Below the pieces are notes generated by a model. The model was given only the letters and a program-made list of their open reading frames with translations. It did no database searches and had not been told where the DNA came from. This document shows positions 32,565 to 39,508 of a DNA stretch of 45,671 nucleotides, in pieces. The stretch is from the IMG/VR virus record IMGVR_UViG_3300026518_000017, positions 1-45,671 of that record. One strand, given 5' to 3'. Position 1 is the stretch's first letter. Each line of letters begins with the position of its first letter. The position numbers and the translations under genes were made by a program. The DNA is from a virus.

Positions 32565-34195
32565 AGCACGTCCAAAATTGAGAGCTGTCTCGTCGGATGA
32601 TAACAGATGACAACCATGTCGGCAAGGTTAGGCGACGTCGCACCGTCTGGTTTTTTATCAACCTGAAACTTAAGAGACCCTTTTTTCACGGTAGCCTGTG
32701 AGAGCTGTAACTCAAGCTCGTGAATGCGCGGCATATCCGAATCAAGGGAAATCAGCTCGTGCGCCTCATAAACTGCGCCCTGCTTTACAGCCTTGTGGGT
32801 TTTTTCGAAACGGATACGCAGCTCCCACCAGCCTTGATCCTTGAGATTTTTAAGGAAATCCTTGATTATTGGCGACTCTGTGTCATTCGCGATTAGGTGC
32901 TCATCTTTCCTCAGGGGGCTGTTACCAGCGAGCCACGGATAAATTCTGAGGTTTTCAGGTAGCTCGCCAGCTTCCTTGAGCCTGTTTGTCTCCGACTTCA
33001 CGCCAGCACCAACGCCGACACCATCGTAATAAAACTCCTCAACACCGTGCTCGCGACATGTGCGTATATGCTTTCTTGTGGTTTCGCCAGTGTCGCCCTC
33101 ACCCCAGTGCTCACAGTGATACAGCACAGTACCATCACGCACACCCTCGGCGTTTTTGTCCCCGCCCTCATCGGCAACGTCGAGAGCTGATATCTTTTTC
33201 CCAGTTTTCCACCCTGTTATCGGGTTTTCCGCTCTCTCTGACAGGATTTTATGAGCGTCAATCGCAGACTTAACCCAGTCCGGCGGGATGATGATCCCCT
33301 CAATCGCAGACGTATAGTCACGGTCAACCTCTTGCGCGAACATGTGGAGGAGACCCTCGCGGGCAGCTCGTGCGCGTCTGGTGTCATACCATTCTTGCGT
33401 CTTATTCGGGTGGTCACGCCAGTCCATAACGAAAATCCGCGTCATGCCCTTGGTGCATTTCTGCCCCCTGACCCAGTCCTCTCCGGCCATACGACGACGA
33501 TAAAACACGTTATTCGTTCCGTTGACCGAGGAAATATCTATCTGCACGTCCGTGTTGTCACCGAGCGCGGCCTCAATGTTGTCCGGTCTCTCATAGTGGG
33601 CGGACTCATCCTTGAAATATATCGAGGTACGACCACCACGACCAATATTGTCGCCAGCCTCTCCGGTTATGGTCGATCCGTTGTCGTGGTTAATGATTTT
33701 CATGTACGACGTAGAGTAATCCTGTGGTTTCATCCACGTCGGGAGGTATTGGATTATTTGCCTGATTTTATGGAATATTGACTTTGGATCGCCAATTTTA
33801 TCGACATACTCCTCCTTACGAGAGCCAAAACCACACGCGGACTCGGTCTCAAACAGCCATAAGTGAGTGGCGAATGCGCAAGCAATCCATGACGCACCCA
33901 TGTCCCTAGATTTTTCAATAAGGCCGTTTTCTCCGTCGTCGTAACACCCGCCCATAAAGTCGAGCAAATCTATTTGACGGTCAAATGGATATAGCGGCAA
34001 GAGCTTAGGCTCTGGGGATTTTTTTCGAGGGTCATAGGTAACACACCAATCCCTGACCCAGTCAGCGCGATTGTATTTATAGTGCGTCATTATCTGGCGA
34101 CGCAGCTCAAAATCCTGCTCAAGCTCCTTACTGAATTTCAGGCGCTCGATAAATATTTCTCTGTAATCTGGCGGCCATTGCGCTTGAGTGTTCAA
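32561..34195 (-). CDS. terL: terminase large subunit
   Basis: 544 residues. Starts at TTG 34195 with AAGGGGGG upstream. ATPase motifs: Walker A variant EKSRDMGAS (~94-102) and Walker B SIYFKDES (~191-198). C-terminal RNase H-like nuclease: ALDVADEGGDKN (~340), FYYDGVGVGAG (~375), SPNLADMVV (~525). Drives packaging with the portal; the small subunit gene lies 4.2 kb away at 38432. Confidence 0.94.
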   Translation of the reverse strand: MNTQAQWPPDYREIFIERLKFSKELEQDFELRRQIMTHYKYNRADWVRDWCVTYDPRKKSPEPKLLPLYPFDRQIDLLDFMGGCYDDGENGLIEKSRDMGASWIACAFATHLWLFETESACGFGSRKEEYVDKIGDPKSIFHKIRQIIQYLPTWMKPQDYSTSYMKIINHDNGSTITGEAGDNIGRGGRTSIYFKDESAHYERPDNIEAALGDNTDVQIDISSVNGTNNVFYRRRMAGEDWVRGQKCTKGMTRIFVMDWRDHPNKTQEWYDTRRARAAREGLLHMFAQEVDRDYTSAIEGIIIPPDWVKSAIDAHKILSERAENPITGWKTGKKISALDVADEGGDKNAEGVRDGTVLYHCEHWGEGDTGETTRKHIRTCREHGVEEFYYDGVGVGAGVKSETNRLKEAGELPENLRIYPWLAGNSPLRKDEHLIANDTESPIIKDFLKNLKDQGWWELRIRFEKTHKAVKQGAVYEAHELISLDSDMPRIHELELQLSQATVKKGSLKFQVDKKPDGATSPNLADMVVICYHPTRQLSILDVL

Positions 34196-34212
34196 AAACG
34201 TCCCCCCTTAAC

Positions 34213-34271
34213 GAAAACCCGCCTATCGTGTTGAGACCTCCTTGAGCGCCTCTCAGATACGACGGGTTTTC
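34213..34271 (-). terminator. hairpin in the terL leader
   Basis: GAAAACCCG (34213-34221) pairs with CGGGTTTTC (34263-34271), with further pairing inside (TCGT/ACGA, TGAGA/TCTCA). On the minus strand the TTTT of the last stem strand gives a terminator-like tail. It lies between the terL promoter and its start codon, so it could be an attenuator. An AAGGAGG is held in the loop. Confidence 0.55.
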
Positions 34272-34323
34272 TTTTCGTGCTGGGTTTTTTATGCTGTGAA
34301 TGTGTTGCAACGCACTCAAGGAA

Positions 34324-34353
34324 ATCCTATCCGAATAAACAGGGTGTTGTCAA
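34324..34353 (-). promoter_or_regulatory. putative late promoter before terL
   Basis: On the minus strand: TTGACA (34348-34353), 18-nt spacer, TAGGAT (34324-34329). It overlaps the 3' end of 34350-34550 and lacks the early operator arm spacing. It would drive terminase, portal and further. Confidence 0.6.
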
Positions 34354-34550
34354 GGGCTGAGACGTTTGACAAATATAGAGAGGGAATCGTAGTCGGCTTG
34401 TGTTTTTCCGCCGCTTATTCTCCGAAAATGCTTTCCGTCCCAGAACAGGCGATCCTTGATATTAAAAGCGCCGTTATTCCATGTCACTTGATACCAACCC
34501 TTTTTGAGAATTAAGCGCCAAATGAGATTTTTGAGGCTTATTTTTTTCAT
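34350..34550 (-). CDS. small basic protein upstream of terL
   Basis: 66 residues from ATG 34550, after AAGAAAGG. Basic, aromatic-rich: KKISLKNLIWRLILKKGWYQVTWNNGAFNIKDRLFWDGKHF. No family recognised. Starts in an ATGA overlap with the membrane protein gene and ends within the terL promoter. Confidence 0.7.
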   Translation of the reverse strand: MKKISLKNLIWRLILKKGWYQVTWNNGAFNIKDRLFWDGKHFRRISGGKTQADYDSLSIFVKRLSP

Positions 34551-34732
34551 GAGCGAGCCTTTCTTATGTACGAGATTAAAAACCAAAACAGGAAACAAAG
34601 CCCGATAGGTAGCCAAAAAATACCGCACAGCAATGCGAACCATCCCGCCCAGTTTGTTGATTCGAGTATCCCGCCCCAGACAAACAGGGCGACAATAACA
34701 TATATGACTGTCAATATTATGGTAAGTATCAA
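34547..34732 (-). CDS. small two-helix membrane protein
   Basis: 61 residues, TTG start at 34732 (GGAG upstream). Two transmembrane segments: ILTIILTVIYVIVALFVWGG and WFALLCGIFWLPIGLCFLFW, ending in SYIRKARS. No family recognised. Coupled with its neighbours on both sides. Confidence 0.65.
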   Translation of the reverse strand: MILTIILTVIYVIVALFVWGGILESTNWAGWFALLCGIFWLPIGLCFLFWFLISYIRKARS

Positions 34733-34842
34733 GATATCGTCTCCGTCGTGTATGCGGTTGAGGATAAAAGTTTCATCTTAAACGGCGTTTGGATCGCACA
34801 GACAAACTTTACAATAGGGTGGATTATTTTCTCATTTTTCAA
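34729..34842 (-). CDS. possible 37-residue small protein (TTG start)
   Basis: TTG at 34842, 7 nt after a good AAGGAG, opens a 37-codon frame overlapping the end of the gene before it and ending in a TTGA overlap with the membrane protein start. The sequence (KNEKIIHPIVKFVCAIQTPF...) has no recognised family. Weak support: start context and position only. Confidence 0.35.
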   Translation of the reverse strand: MKNEKIIHPIVKFVCAIQTPFKMKLLSSTAYTTETIS

Positions 34843-35152
34843 CTGTTTTCTCCTTTGGGATGAATTTTTGAACACAGTCAGTGTTATGCTCTTGCTCGCA
34901 CCTGATTTCCTCTTTCTTGTCATAAATCTCTTTCGTGACAAAGGATATTGCGCCGAAAAACACGAACGTCATGACAATGGTGACAACCACGGCCTCGCCC
35001 TTTTCTGATTTCCTGTTTTTCGAGGGCTTTGGCTTATTCCGTGCCTTGTCCTTTTTCATGTGCTTAATGGCGGCGTTTGACATGCCGAGCAAAATGGTCG
35101 GGGTGTTGTCCTTGTCGTTGTTGGCGACTGCAAAAAATACCTTATCTGTCAT
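34832..35152 (-). CDS. single-pass membrane protein
   Basis: 106 residues, ATG 35152 one base after the clamp stop, preceded by GAGGG. A basic N-terminal half (HMKKDKARNKPKPSKNRKSEKG), one transmembrane segment (AVVVTIVMTFVFFGAISFV, ~54-72), then a charged part with two Cys. Orientation by charge suggests the N-terminus is inside. No family recognised. Confidence 0.75.
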   Translation of the reverse strand: MTDKVFFAVANNDKDNTPTILLGMSNAAIKHMKKDKARNKPKPSKNRKSEKGEAVVVTIVMTFVFFGAISFVTKEIYDKKEEIRCEQEHNTDCVQKFIPKEKTVEK

Positions 35153-35153
35153 A

Positions 35154-36092
35154 TCAAAAAACCCTCACAGGCATTAAAACCGCAATCTGACCCATATAAT
35201 CCTTGCCCCTAACCAATAGAGGGGAGGAGGAGTCTCCATACTCAGCGTCTCCGGAGCATATTTCACACAGGTAATTTATGTTAAACCCTGCCTTGAGCGG
35301 GATCGTTGTGTCCCAATCGACTCCGGTCTTATGAAAGTCTCCGGATACCGTAATTTTTCCACCCTCAATGATAACAGCCGCTTTTTTGGGTTTTTGACCG
35401 TTGATTTTCGCAATAACATGCACATGAGGGCGTATTTTTATAAAATCACCGATATCAATTTCACAGCGCCCGTCATTTTCAGGGATAACTCTTTCCCATT
35501 GTGGGAATTTGCCGTCAATCGTGCGGCCATAAATTCGCGCTCCGGCTATGTGAGCAATATAGTGGTTACAATCGAAAAACTCCAAAGTGACCGCGTTGGC
35601 TCTCAGCTCTTTCGCGAGTGAGGTGATGAGGCTCACAGCCTTTCGAGGCAATATCGGGCGTCCCTCAATCGCGGCGTTTACGTCTACAACGTGGAGAAAG
35701 TGCCCGTTAGTTGCGACGGCCTTGTCGTGATCGAAACAAATGCCATTGAGATAATAGCGGGTCTCCTCAGTGCTCTGCGCTCGACCGACCCATGACAAGG
35801 CTTGTAACTTTCCAGCATCCAAAGACACAGAGCCAAGTGATTCGCCTTTTATGTTTTCCTCAATATTTGGGAAATCTCCGGAATCCTCACCAGCCTCAAT
35901 AAATAGGCCGACCTTAAAGCCCTCGTTAAAATACACGCCATTATCAAGGTGTGTCGGTACTGTGACATAGTGATCCATATCGGTTGAGGTGGCCATGCCA
36001 TCCTTTACGAGAACCCTGTCCAAAACTGGGATAGTGTTCCGCTTGTAAATGTTGCTTACAAGGGTTTTTGATTTTGTGGTTTTAATATCCAT
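35154..36092 (-). CDS. dnaN-like: DNA polymerase III beta sliding-clamp homologue
   Basis: 312 residues from ATG 36092, chosen because AAAGGA lies 8 nt upstream; an in-frame start at 36125 lacks this. Beta clamp landmarks: GKFPQWERVIP (~185-195; compare GKFPDYxRVIP in DnaN) and the C-terminal AVLMPVRVF (compare VLMPMRL). Somewhat shorter than bacterial clamps (~370). It should encircle DNA and tether polymerase. No phage polymerase was recognised, so host polymerase III is the likely client. Preceded by a structured leader and an operator-controlled promoter. Confidence 0.88.
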   Translation of the reverse strand: MDIKTTKSKTLVSNIYKRNTIPVLDRVLVKDGMATSTDMDHYVTVPTHLDNGVYFNEGFKVGLFIEAGEDSGDFPNIEENIKGESLGSVSLDAGKLQALSWVGRAQSTEETRYYLNGICFDHDKAVATNGHFLHVVDVNAAIEGRPILPRKAVSLITSLAKELRANAVTLEFFDCNHYIAHIAGARIYGRTIDGKFPQWERVIPENDGRCEIDIGDFIKIRPHVHVIAKINGQKPKKAAVIIEGGKITVSGDFHKTGVDWDTTIPLKAGFNINYLCEICSGDAEYGDSSSPLLVRGKDYMGQIAVLMPVRVF

Positions 36093-36119
36093 GATTTTAA
36101 ATCCTTTGTGGTTAATTGT

Positions 36120-36182
36120 GGACACAGCGAGAGCATATCTTTCTGATAGGCGCGGAATCTTACCGACGACCTCGCTGTGTCC
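36120..36182 (-). other. structured 5' leader of the clamp gene
   Basis: A perfect 12-bp inverted repeat (36120-36131 with 36171-36182, loop 39 nt) ends ~28 nt before the clamp ATG. Further hairpins (GAGC-GGTTT-GCTC and CCCT/AGGG pairs) lie upstream in the ~145-nt leader. It could control translation of the clamp. No known riboswitch recognised. Confidence 0.55.
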
Positions 36183-36244
36183 TTGGCGATCCCCTTACAG
36201 GGTGAGGGTCTGGAAAACCCCCTGAGCAAACCGCTCGCATATTC

Positions 36245-36273
36245 TGTATAACGTGACGTTTACAGCCTGTCAA
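36245..36273 (-). promoter_or_regulatory. clamp promoter with operator motif
   Basis: On the minus strand: TTGACA (36268-36273), 17-nt spacer, TATACA (36245-36250), close to consensus. Operator-like GTTGACAGGCTGTAAAC at 36258-36274 overlaps the -35. Confidence 0.8.
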
Positions 36274-36280
36274 CTGTTTT

Positions 36281-36829
36281 CTACGTATCACCGCCTTTCA
36301 GGGCTTCTATCAACTCTGTAACAGGCGAAATACTCCTAGCAGCACAGGCATATATTTCTTTTTCTATAGCAAGCTCAAGCTCCGCAATCCTCTTATCCTT
36401 TTGGGATAGCTCTGCGGCTTGGTTGGATATTCTGCGAAACTCTTTGATAATCTTGCGAGCCATATCTACGGAAATATCAAGGCTTGTATTCATGTTTTCT
36501 TGAGCTTCATAAATACCGTCAATGATATCGACAAATACATATTCCTTGACACTCCCAACATCCCCCGTTTCACTGGTGGGGTATTCCTCAATCTCTCGGC
36601 TTATCTGACCATCTGAATACAGGACAGGTTCGCCTATTTTGTCATCATCCTTCAAACTCTCCACATCAACCGCTTTCGGTTGTGTGCCTTTCATGTCCTG
36701 TAAATCCGTTAAATACCTCACTATGTCCTGCAAAAGGTGATCTTTTGGATTATCACGTAAGGCTTCTCTAACTCTATAGATTGTATAAGCAAGTTTTGCG
36801 GATTTAGGCTTTATTGGTGATTCACTCAT
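36281..36829 (-). CDS. helical protein of unknown function
   Basis: 182 residues, mostly helical, with a C-terminal coiled-coil-like part (SNQAAELSQKDKRIAELELAIEKEIYACAARSI) and an acidic middle. No family recognised. It is the last of a run of small minus-strand genes between terS and the clamp, and starts in an ATGA overlap. Confidence 0.75.
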   Translation of the reverse strand: MSESPIKPKSAKLAYTIYRVREALRDNPKDHLLQDIVRYLTDLQDMKGTQPKAVDVESLKDDDKIGEPVLYSDGQISREIEEYPTSETGDVGSVKEYVFVDIIDGIYEAQENMNTSLDISVDMARKIIKEFRRISNQAAELSQKDKRIAELELAIEKEIYACAARSISPVTELIEALKGGDT

Positions 36830-37110
36830 CTGTTTAAGTCCTTCTCTAGTGTGTTGGTGTATAACTTTGTAACCTTCGCACCCTTGAATTCCTTTGATCT
36901 TTCAATCAAATATTCCACATAATCCTTTTGATCTGCTGTGAATGCATATTTACACCCGTTTGCTACGCATTCCACTAAATACCCCGCCTCCCTTGCCTCT
37001 AGGAGTAGGGCGTAGGATTTGGCGGCTTCTCTCAATATATGCTGTGTTTGTGGATTGCCGTGACCGTGTGCATCAAGTTCAATCGCATTCATTATGTCAT
37101 CTAGTTTCAT
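36826..37110 (-). CDS. small protein of unknown function
   Basis: 94 residues. MKLDDIMNAIELDAHGHGNPQTQHILREAAKSYALLLEAREAGYLVECV: helical N-terminus, then GCKYAFTADQKDYVEYLIERSKEF. No family recognised. Coupled to 36281-36829 by 4-bp overlap. Confidence 0.72.
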   Translation of the reverse strand: MKLDDIMNAIELDAHGHGNPQTQHILREAAKSYALLLEAREAGYLVECVANGCKYAFTADQKDYVEYLIERSKEFKGAKVTKLYTNTLEKDLNR

Positions 37111-37118
37111 TGTTCATC

Positions 37119-37355
37119 TCACTTGTCTTTTGGCCAATCAATACCAAGAACGCAGTAACCTCTTTCGACCATAAATGTTGACTTGTAGATAACCTCAACA
37201 GCAATCGACCTTGCCCCACACTGCAATCGCAACCAATCACCTACCTGATAGTCGCGGTCATCTTTTCTGACCTCAAATCTCTTGCGACCACTTAAAACAT
37301 TTTCGAAGTATTGTTCTTCGATTTTTATGTTGTGTGTTCTGCTGTATTCAATCAT
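37119..37355 (-). CDS. DUF3850 protein (ASCH/PUA-like fold)
   Basis: 78 residues from ATG 37355 (GGAAGG 8 nt upstream); an ATG two codons earlier has poor spacing. THNIKIEEQYFENVLSGRKRFEVRKDDRDYQVGDWLRL is the DUF3850 motif; the last third GYCVLGIDW closes the small beta barrel. Members resemble ASCH/PUA RNA-binding domains and are frequent in phages. A role in RNA binding is a family-based guess. Confidence 0.85.
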   Translation of the reverse strand: MIEYSRTHNIKIEEQYFENVLSGRKRFEVRKDDRDYQVGDWLRLQCGARSIAVEVIYKSTFMVERGYCVLGIDWPKDK

Positions 37356-37461
37356 TCTCATATCCTTCCATAATTAACCTTGTTGTCTCTATCCCCAGCC
37401 CTATAGCCGTGGCGGTTAAGCCTATCGCTGCTGCGGCTGTGTTGAAGAGAGGGGATATCAT
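37348..37461 (-). CDS. 37-residue single-helix membrane peptide
   Basis: ATG 37461 after AAGGAA. One hydrophobic helix (PLFNTAAAAIGLTATAIGLG), then a short charged tail GYEND. It overlaps the DUF3850 start by 8 bp, so it is coupled to it. Function unknown. Confidence 0.65.
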   Translation of the reverse strand: MISPLFNTAAAAIGLTATAIGLGIETTRLIMEGYEND

Positions 37462-37470
37462 TCTTGTTCC

Positions 37471-37947
37471 TTAATAGTCGTTCATATAAAGGTTTTCTAT
37501 GTCACACCCGCATTCAATGTCTGATATTGTTTTATTTAACTCTTCATAATCCCTTTGTGCCCGTTCGAATTCACGCTTGCGCTTACTCAAAGCATGTTTA
37601 GCAATATCAAGCATGGCTTCACGACTGCGTTTCGCACCCTTCTTTTTGTATATTGTGGCTTTCGTTCTGTTGGCATGGGTCATATCAACGATATCTTTAG
37701 GGTTGTAATACTCCTTGTTATCGCGAATGGGTTCTAAGTCATTGAGGTTGCCTTTAAACTCAAGAATAAGCTTTTCTCTAGCTTCCTTTTCAGTCCATGC
37801 TTTTTCATGTTCACTTGCGTAGCCCCAGTAACAATCCCGAAGTTTTCCGTTGGTAAACACGGCTTTCTGAGACATGCACCAATAAGCCGTAGACGTATGC
37901 TCGGGCATGACCTTCCACCGCCAAAAATATATATCGCCTTCATTCAT
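37471..37947 (-). CDS. protein of unknown function
   Basis: 158 residues. An aromatic-rich N-terminal domain (GDIYFWRWKVMPEHTSTAYWCMSQKAV... CYWGYASEHEKAWTEKEA) and a basic helical C-terminal part (KRSREAMLDIAKHALSKRKREFERAQRDYEEL). No family recognised. The last two Cys sit in a CGCD motif. ATG overlaps the end of 37940-38200. Confidence 0.75.
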   Translation of the reverse strand: MNEGDIYFWRWKVMPEHTSTAYWCMSQKAVFTNGKLRDCYWGYASEHEKAWTEKEAREKLILEFKGNLNDLEPIRDNKEYYNPKDIVDMTHANRTKATIYKKKGAKRSREAMLDIAKHALSKRKREFERAQRDYEELNKTISDIECGCDIENLYMNDY

Positions 37948-38200
37948 AATCTTTCCTTTCTGTTTTGGTGGGGGTGGCAGGAATTTTTAGCCCTGCACTT
38001 GCACTATGATCTGATACCAGCATAGCTATAGACCCCCTGATTTTATTCACCTCAGCTATTGACGCCTCAGACACGATAGTAACATTTACGTTACTACCCA
38101 TTGAGTAAGTTTTTGAGGTAACACTAACCTTAACAGACGGGACGTTTTCCTTAATCTCTTTTCTGATTAGCTTCGCTGCTTGTGCTGCCTGATTTGTCAT
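37940..38200 (-). CDS. LPD29-like small protein
   Basis: 86 residues. QAAKLIRKEIKENVPSVKVSVTSKTYSMGSNVNVTIVSE resembles the LPD29 domain (large polyvalent protein-associated domain: helix, then F/V-P-x-V-K-F/V-S-V strand, then G-S-x-x-x-V). Such domains occur as stand-alone phage proteins of unknown function. First gene after the strong palindromic operator at 38248-38268. Confidence 0.7.
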   Translation of the reverse strand: MTNQAAQAAKLIRKEIKENVPSVKVSVTSKTYSMGSNVNVTIVSEASIAEVNKIRGSIAMLVSDHSASAGLKIPATPTKTERKDYE

Positions 38201-38236
38201 TTTTGTAAATCCTGTGTTTTCTGTTTAACTGATACC

Positions 38237-38265
38237 TTTATATCACCGTGTTTACACTGTGTAAA
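38237..38265 (-). promoter_or_regulatory. promoter under a perfect palindromic operator
   Basis: On the minus strand: TTTACA (38260-38265), 17-nt spacer, TATAAA (38237-38242). The palindrome GTTTACACTGTGTAAAC (38250-38266), perfect over 21 bp (38248-38268), covers the -35 and upstream half of the spacer. It would drive the genes 38200 down to 36281. Confidence 0.75.
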
Positions 38266-38271
38266 CACATT

Positions 38272-38364
38272 TTATTGAAAAAGATCAACCAACCACAAAA
38301 CAGGCGGCGCGAGGATCAAGGCCAGAATAACCATATTGATAAAATCTATAAATTTAAAAAACAT
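38272..38364 (-). CDS. 30-residue membrane peptide
   Basis: ATG 38364 with AAAGGAG upstream, 30 codons: FFKFIDFINMVILALILAPP then VLWLVDLFQ. Almost entirely hydrophobic, so a small membrane peptide. Flanked by operator-like sites on both sides. Function unknown. Confidence 0.7.
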   Translation of the reverse strand: MFFKFIDFINMVILALILAPPVLWLVDLFQ

Positions 38365-38410
38365 TTCGTTGTCTCCTTTGTTTAACGTGGGGAGACAATA
38401 TCAAGTAATA

Positions 38411-38427
38411 GTTAACACAGAGTTAAC
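38411..38427. promoter_or_regulatory. operator-like GTTAACACAGAGTTAAC
   Basis: A 17-bp element with self-complementary GTTAAC arms at the same 5-bp spacing as the early operators. It lies 47 bp before the membrane peptide gene and just before the end of terS. A promoter on the minus strand here is weak (TTAACT-17-TGATAT). Confidence 0.5.
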
Positions 38428-38431
38428 AGGT

Positions 38432-38875
38432 TTATTTTTTTGATTTCATGCGATCCGAATACACTCGCGACGCTTCCTCAGCCGTTGTCAGGTCGTTGTA
38501 ATCGAATCGCTCGTCCTTAATGACCTGATCCGTTTCAACTCTATCGGCGTATCCGTGCTTAGCAAGGACGAGCTTTGTAATGGTCGCGTTAAATCCTCCG
38601 GAGAGGCCACCAGAGATGAGTGTTTGTTGTTGAATGTCTTTGAGGACGTCTAATATATGTAAAAAGTCCTCATTTTCTTCTTTCTCAGCCCAGTTGTAAA
38701 TCGTCTTTTGTGAGACGCAAAACACAGAGGTCGCAAGGCCAACGATGGACGGAATGATATGTCCGTGGTCTTGATAACCTCCGGTCATGTATTCAATCGT
38801 CTTAGGGATTGTCTCCTCATTGTACTTGGTAGGTCGCCAAGGGGGACGAGGTGCTTTGTCAGTATCTTCGCTCAT
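38432..38875 (-). CDS. terS: terminase small subunit
   Basis: 147 residues from ATG 38875 (GAGG 6 nt upstream; another ATG four codons earlier). RPTKYNEETIPKTIEYMTGG, IPSIVGLATSVFCVSQKTIYNWAEKEENEDFLHIL (helix-turn-helix) and LISGGLSGGFNATITKLVLAKHGYADR match the phage DNA-packaging small subunit family (gp3-like). Recognises the pac/cos site. Separated from terL by 4.2 kb of small genes and the clamp. Confidence 0.88.
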   Translation of the reverse strand: MSEDTDKAPRPPWRPTKYNEETIPKTIEYMTGGYQDHGHIIPSIVGLATSVFCVSQKTIYNWAEKEENEDFLHILDVLKDIQQQTLISGGLSGGFNATITKLVLAKHGYADRVETDQVIKDERFDYNDLTTAEEASRVYSDRMKSKK

Positions 38876-38904
38876 GTGTGTCCTCATATTAACGTGGTGT
38901 TTAC

Positions 38905-38933
38905 ATTATGAGGTGAAAATCGTGGGTCGTCAA
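38905..38933 (-). promoter_or_regulatory. promoter before terS
   Basis: On the minus strand: TTGACG (38928-38933), 17-nt spacer, CATAAT (38905-38910). An operator-like half-site GTGTTTAC lies just downstream (38897-38904). Confidence 0.6.
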
Positions 38934-39026
38934 ACATTGAAAAACATAGTAAACACTGTGTTGTATTTTCATAATCTGTCCCAGTGGTCAGTTTTGTTTT
39001 ATTTCAGTGACTTAACTATGGTCGCG

Positions 39027-39053
39027 TGGGACAGGCTGGGACAGCTTGGGACG
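39027..39053 (-). repeat. three tandem TGGGACA iterons at 10-bp spacing
   Basis: TGGGACA at 39027 and 39037 and TGGGACG at 39047: exactly one helical turn apart, so a protein would bind the same DNA face three times. Confidence 0.8.
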
Positions 39054-39170
39054 TTTTATGAAAAATCGTTACGCGCAACTCTTTGTTTTTATTATATTTT
39101 ATATAAAAGTAGTATAAAAATATACTCTGTCCCAACGTAAAAAGGAAAACTGTATAATTTTTGGGGGGAT

Positions 39171-39199
39171 GGGGGGTTCGTGAAAATGGAGCACCCCCC
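39171..39199 (+). terminator. GGGGGGT/ACCCCCC hairpin followed by T-run
   Basis: GGGGGGT (39171-39177) pairs with ACCCCCC (39193-39199). A run of six T follows at ~39205. It may stop transcripts from upstream or be structural in the origin region. The same stem recurs at 39460. Confidence 0.55.
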
Positions 39200-39419
39200 A
39201 CCCACTTTTTTAAAAGTCTTGGTCTTTTTTATTTTTTTGTGGGACATTTATAGGTATTGTTTTATTTCAGTGGTTTAATATATATTCGTTTTCCGTAATC
39301 TGTCCCAATTATACATAATAAATTAGTGTTGTATTTTCATAACAGGGGGAAATGGGGGAAATCAGTTAAAAAAACGTGTATTTTTCGCGTATTTAAAAAC
39401 ACTGGAAAAAATTATTTTG

Positions 39420-39448
39420 TTGACACTGTGTTTATATGGTGTTAGCGT
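39420..39448 (+). promoter_or_regulatory. promoter of the rightward block with operator motif
   Basis: TTGACA (39420-39425), 17-nt spacer, TAGCGT (39443-39448). Operator-like GTTGACACTGTGTTTAT at 39419-39435. A TGTCCCA element (39450-39456) falls at the expected transcription start. Confidence 0.65.
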
Positions 39449-39459
39449 TTGTCCCAGTA

Positions 39460-39489
39460 GGGGGGTCGGCGATTTTCGGATCACCCCCC
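39460..39489 (+). repeat. second GGGGGGT/ACCCCCC hairpin, in the leader of 39509
   Basis: GGGGGGT (39460-39466) pairs with ACCCCCC (39483-39489), loop of 16 nt, ending ~8 nt before the AAAGGA ribosome site of the next gene. Same stem as 39171-39199 with a similar loop. Confidence 0.6.
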
Positions 39490-39508
39490 CCAACAGAAAG
39501 GATATGAA

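Larger units (their letters stand above)
38888..39508. other. divergent intergenic control region, origin candidate
   Basis: About 620 bp without a convincing gene. It holds eight TGTCCCA elements (starts 38977, 39128, 39301, 39450 plus; 39027, 39037, 39047 [last base G], 39240 minus orientation), duplicated blocks, two GGGGGGT/ACCCCCC hairpins and an AT-rich tract (~39082-39125). The blocks are GTGTTGTATTTTCATAA at 38958 and 39326, TGTTTTATTTCAGTG at 38995 and 39258, and TAATCTGTCCCA at ~38972 and ~39296. Divergent promoters lie at both ends. This combination is typical of replication origins or multi-site regulator regions. Confidence 0.7.

Noticed and set aside
33251-33781. 176-codon plus-strand frame opposite terL
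   Set aside because: Lies antisense to clear terminase motifs; no ribosome site or family pattern.
34780-34835. In-frame continuation after the TGA of gene 34832-35152 (17 codons with C-x-x-C-x-C)
   Set aside because: Looks like possible stop read-through, but an overlapping TTG-started small gene explains the stretch as well and no read-through context was seen.
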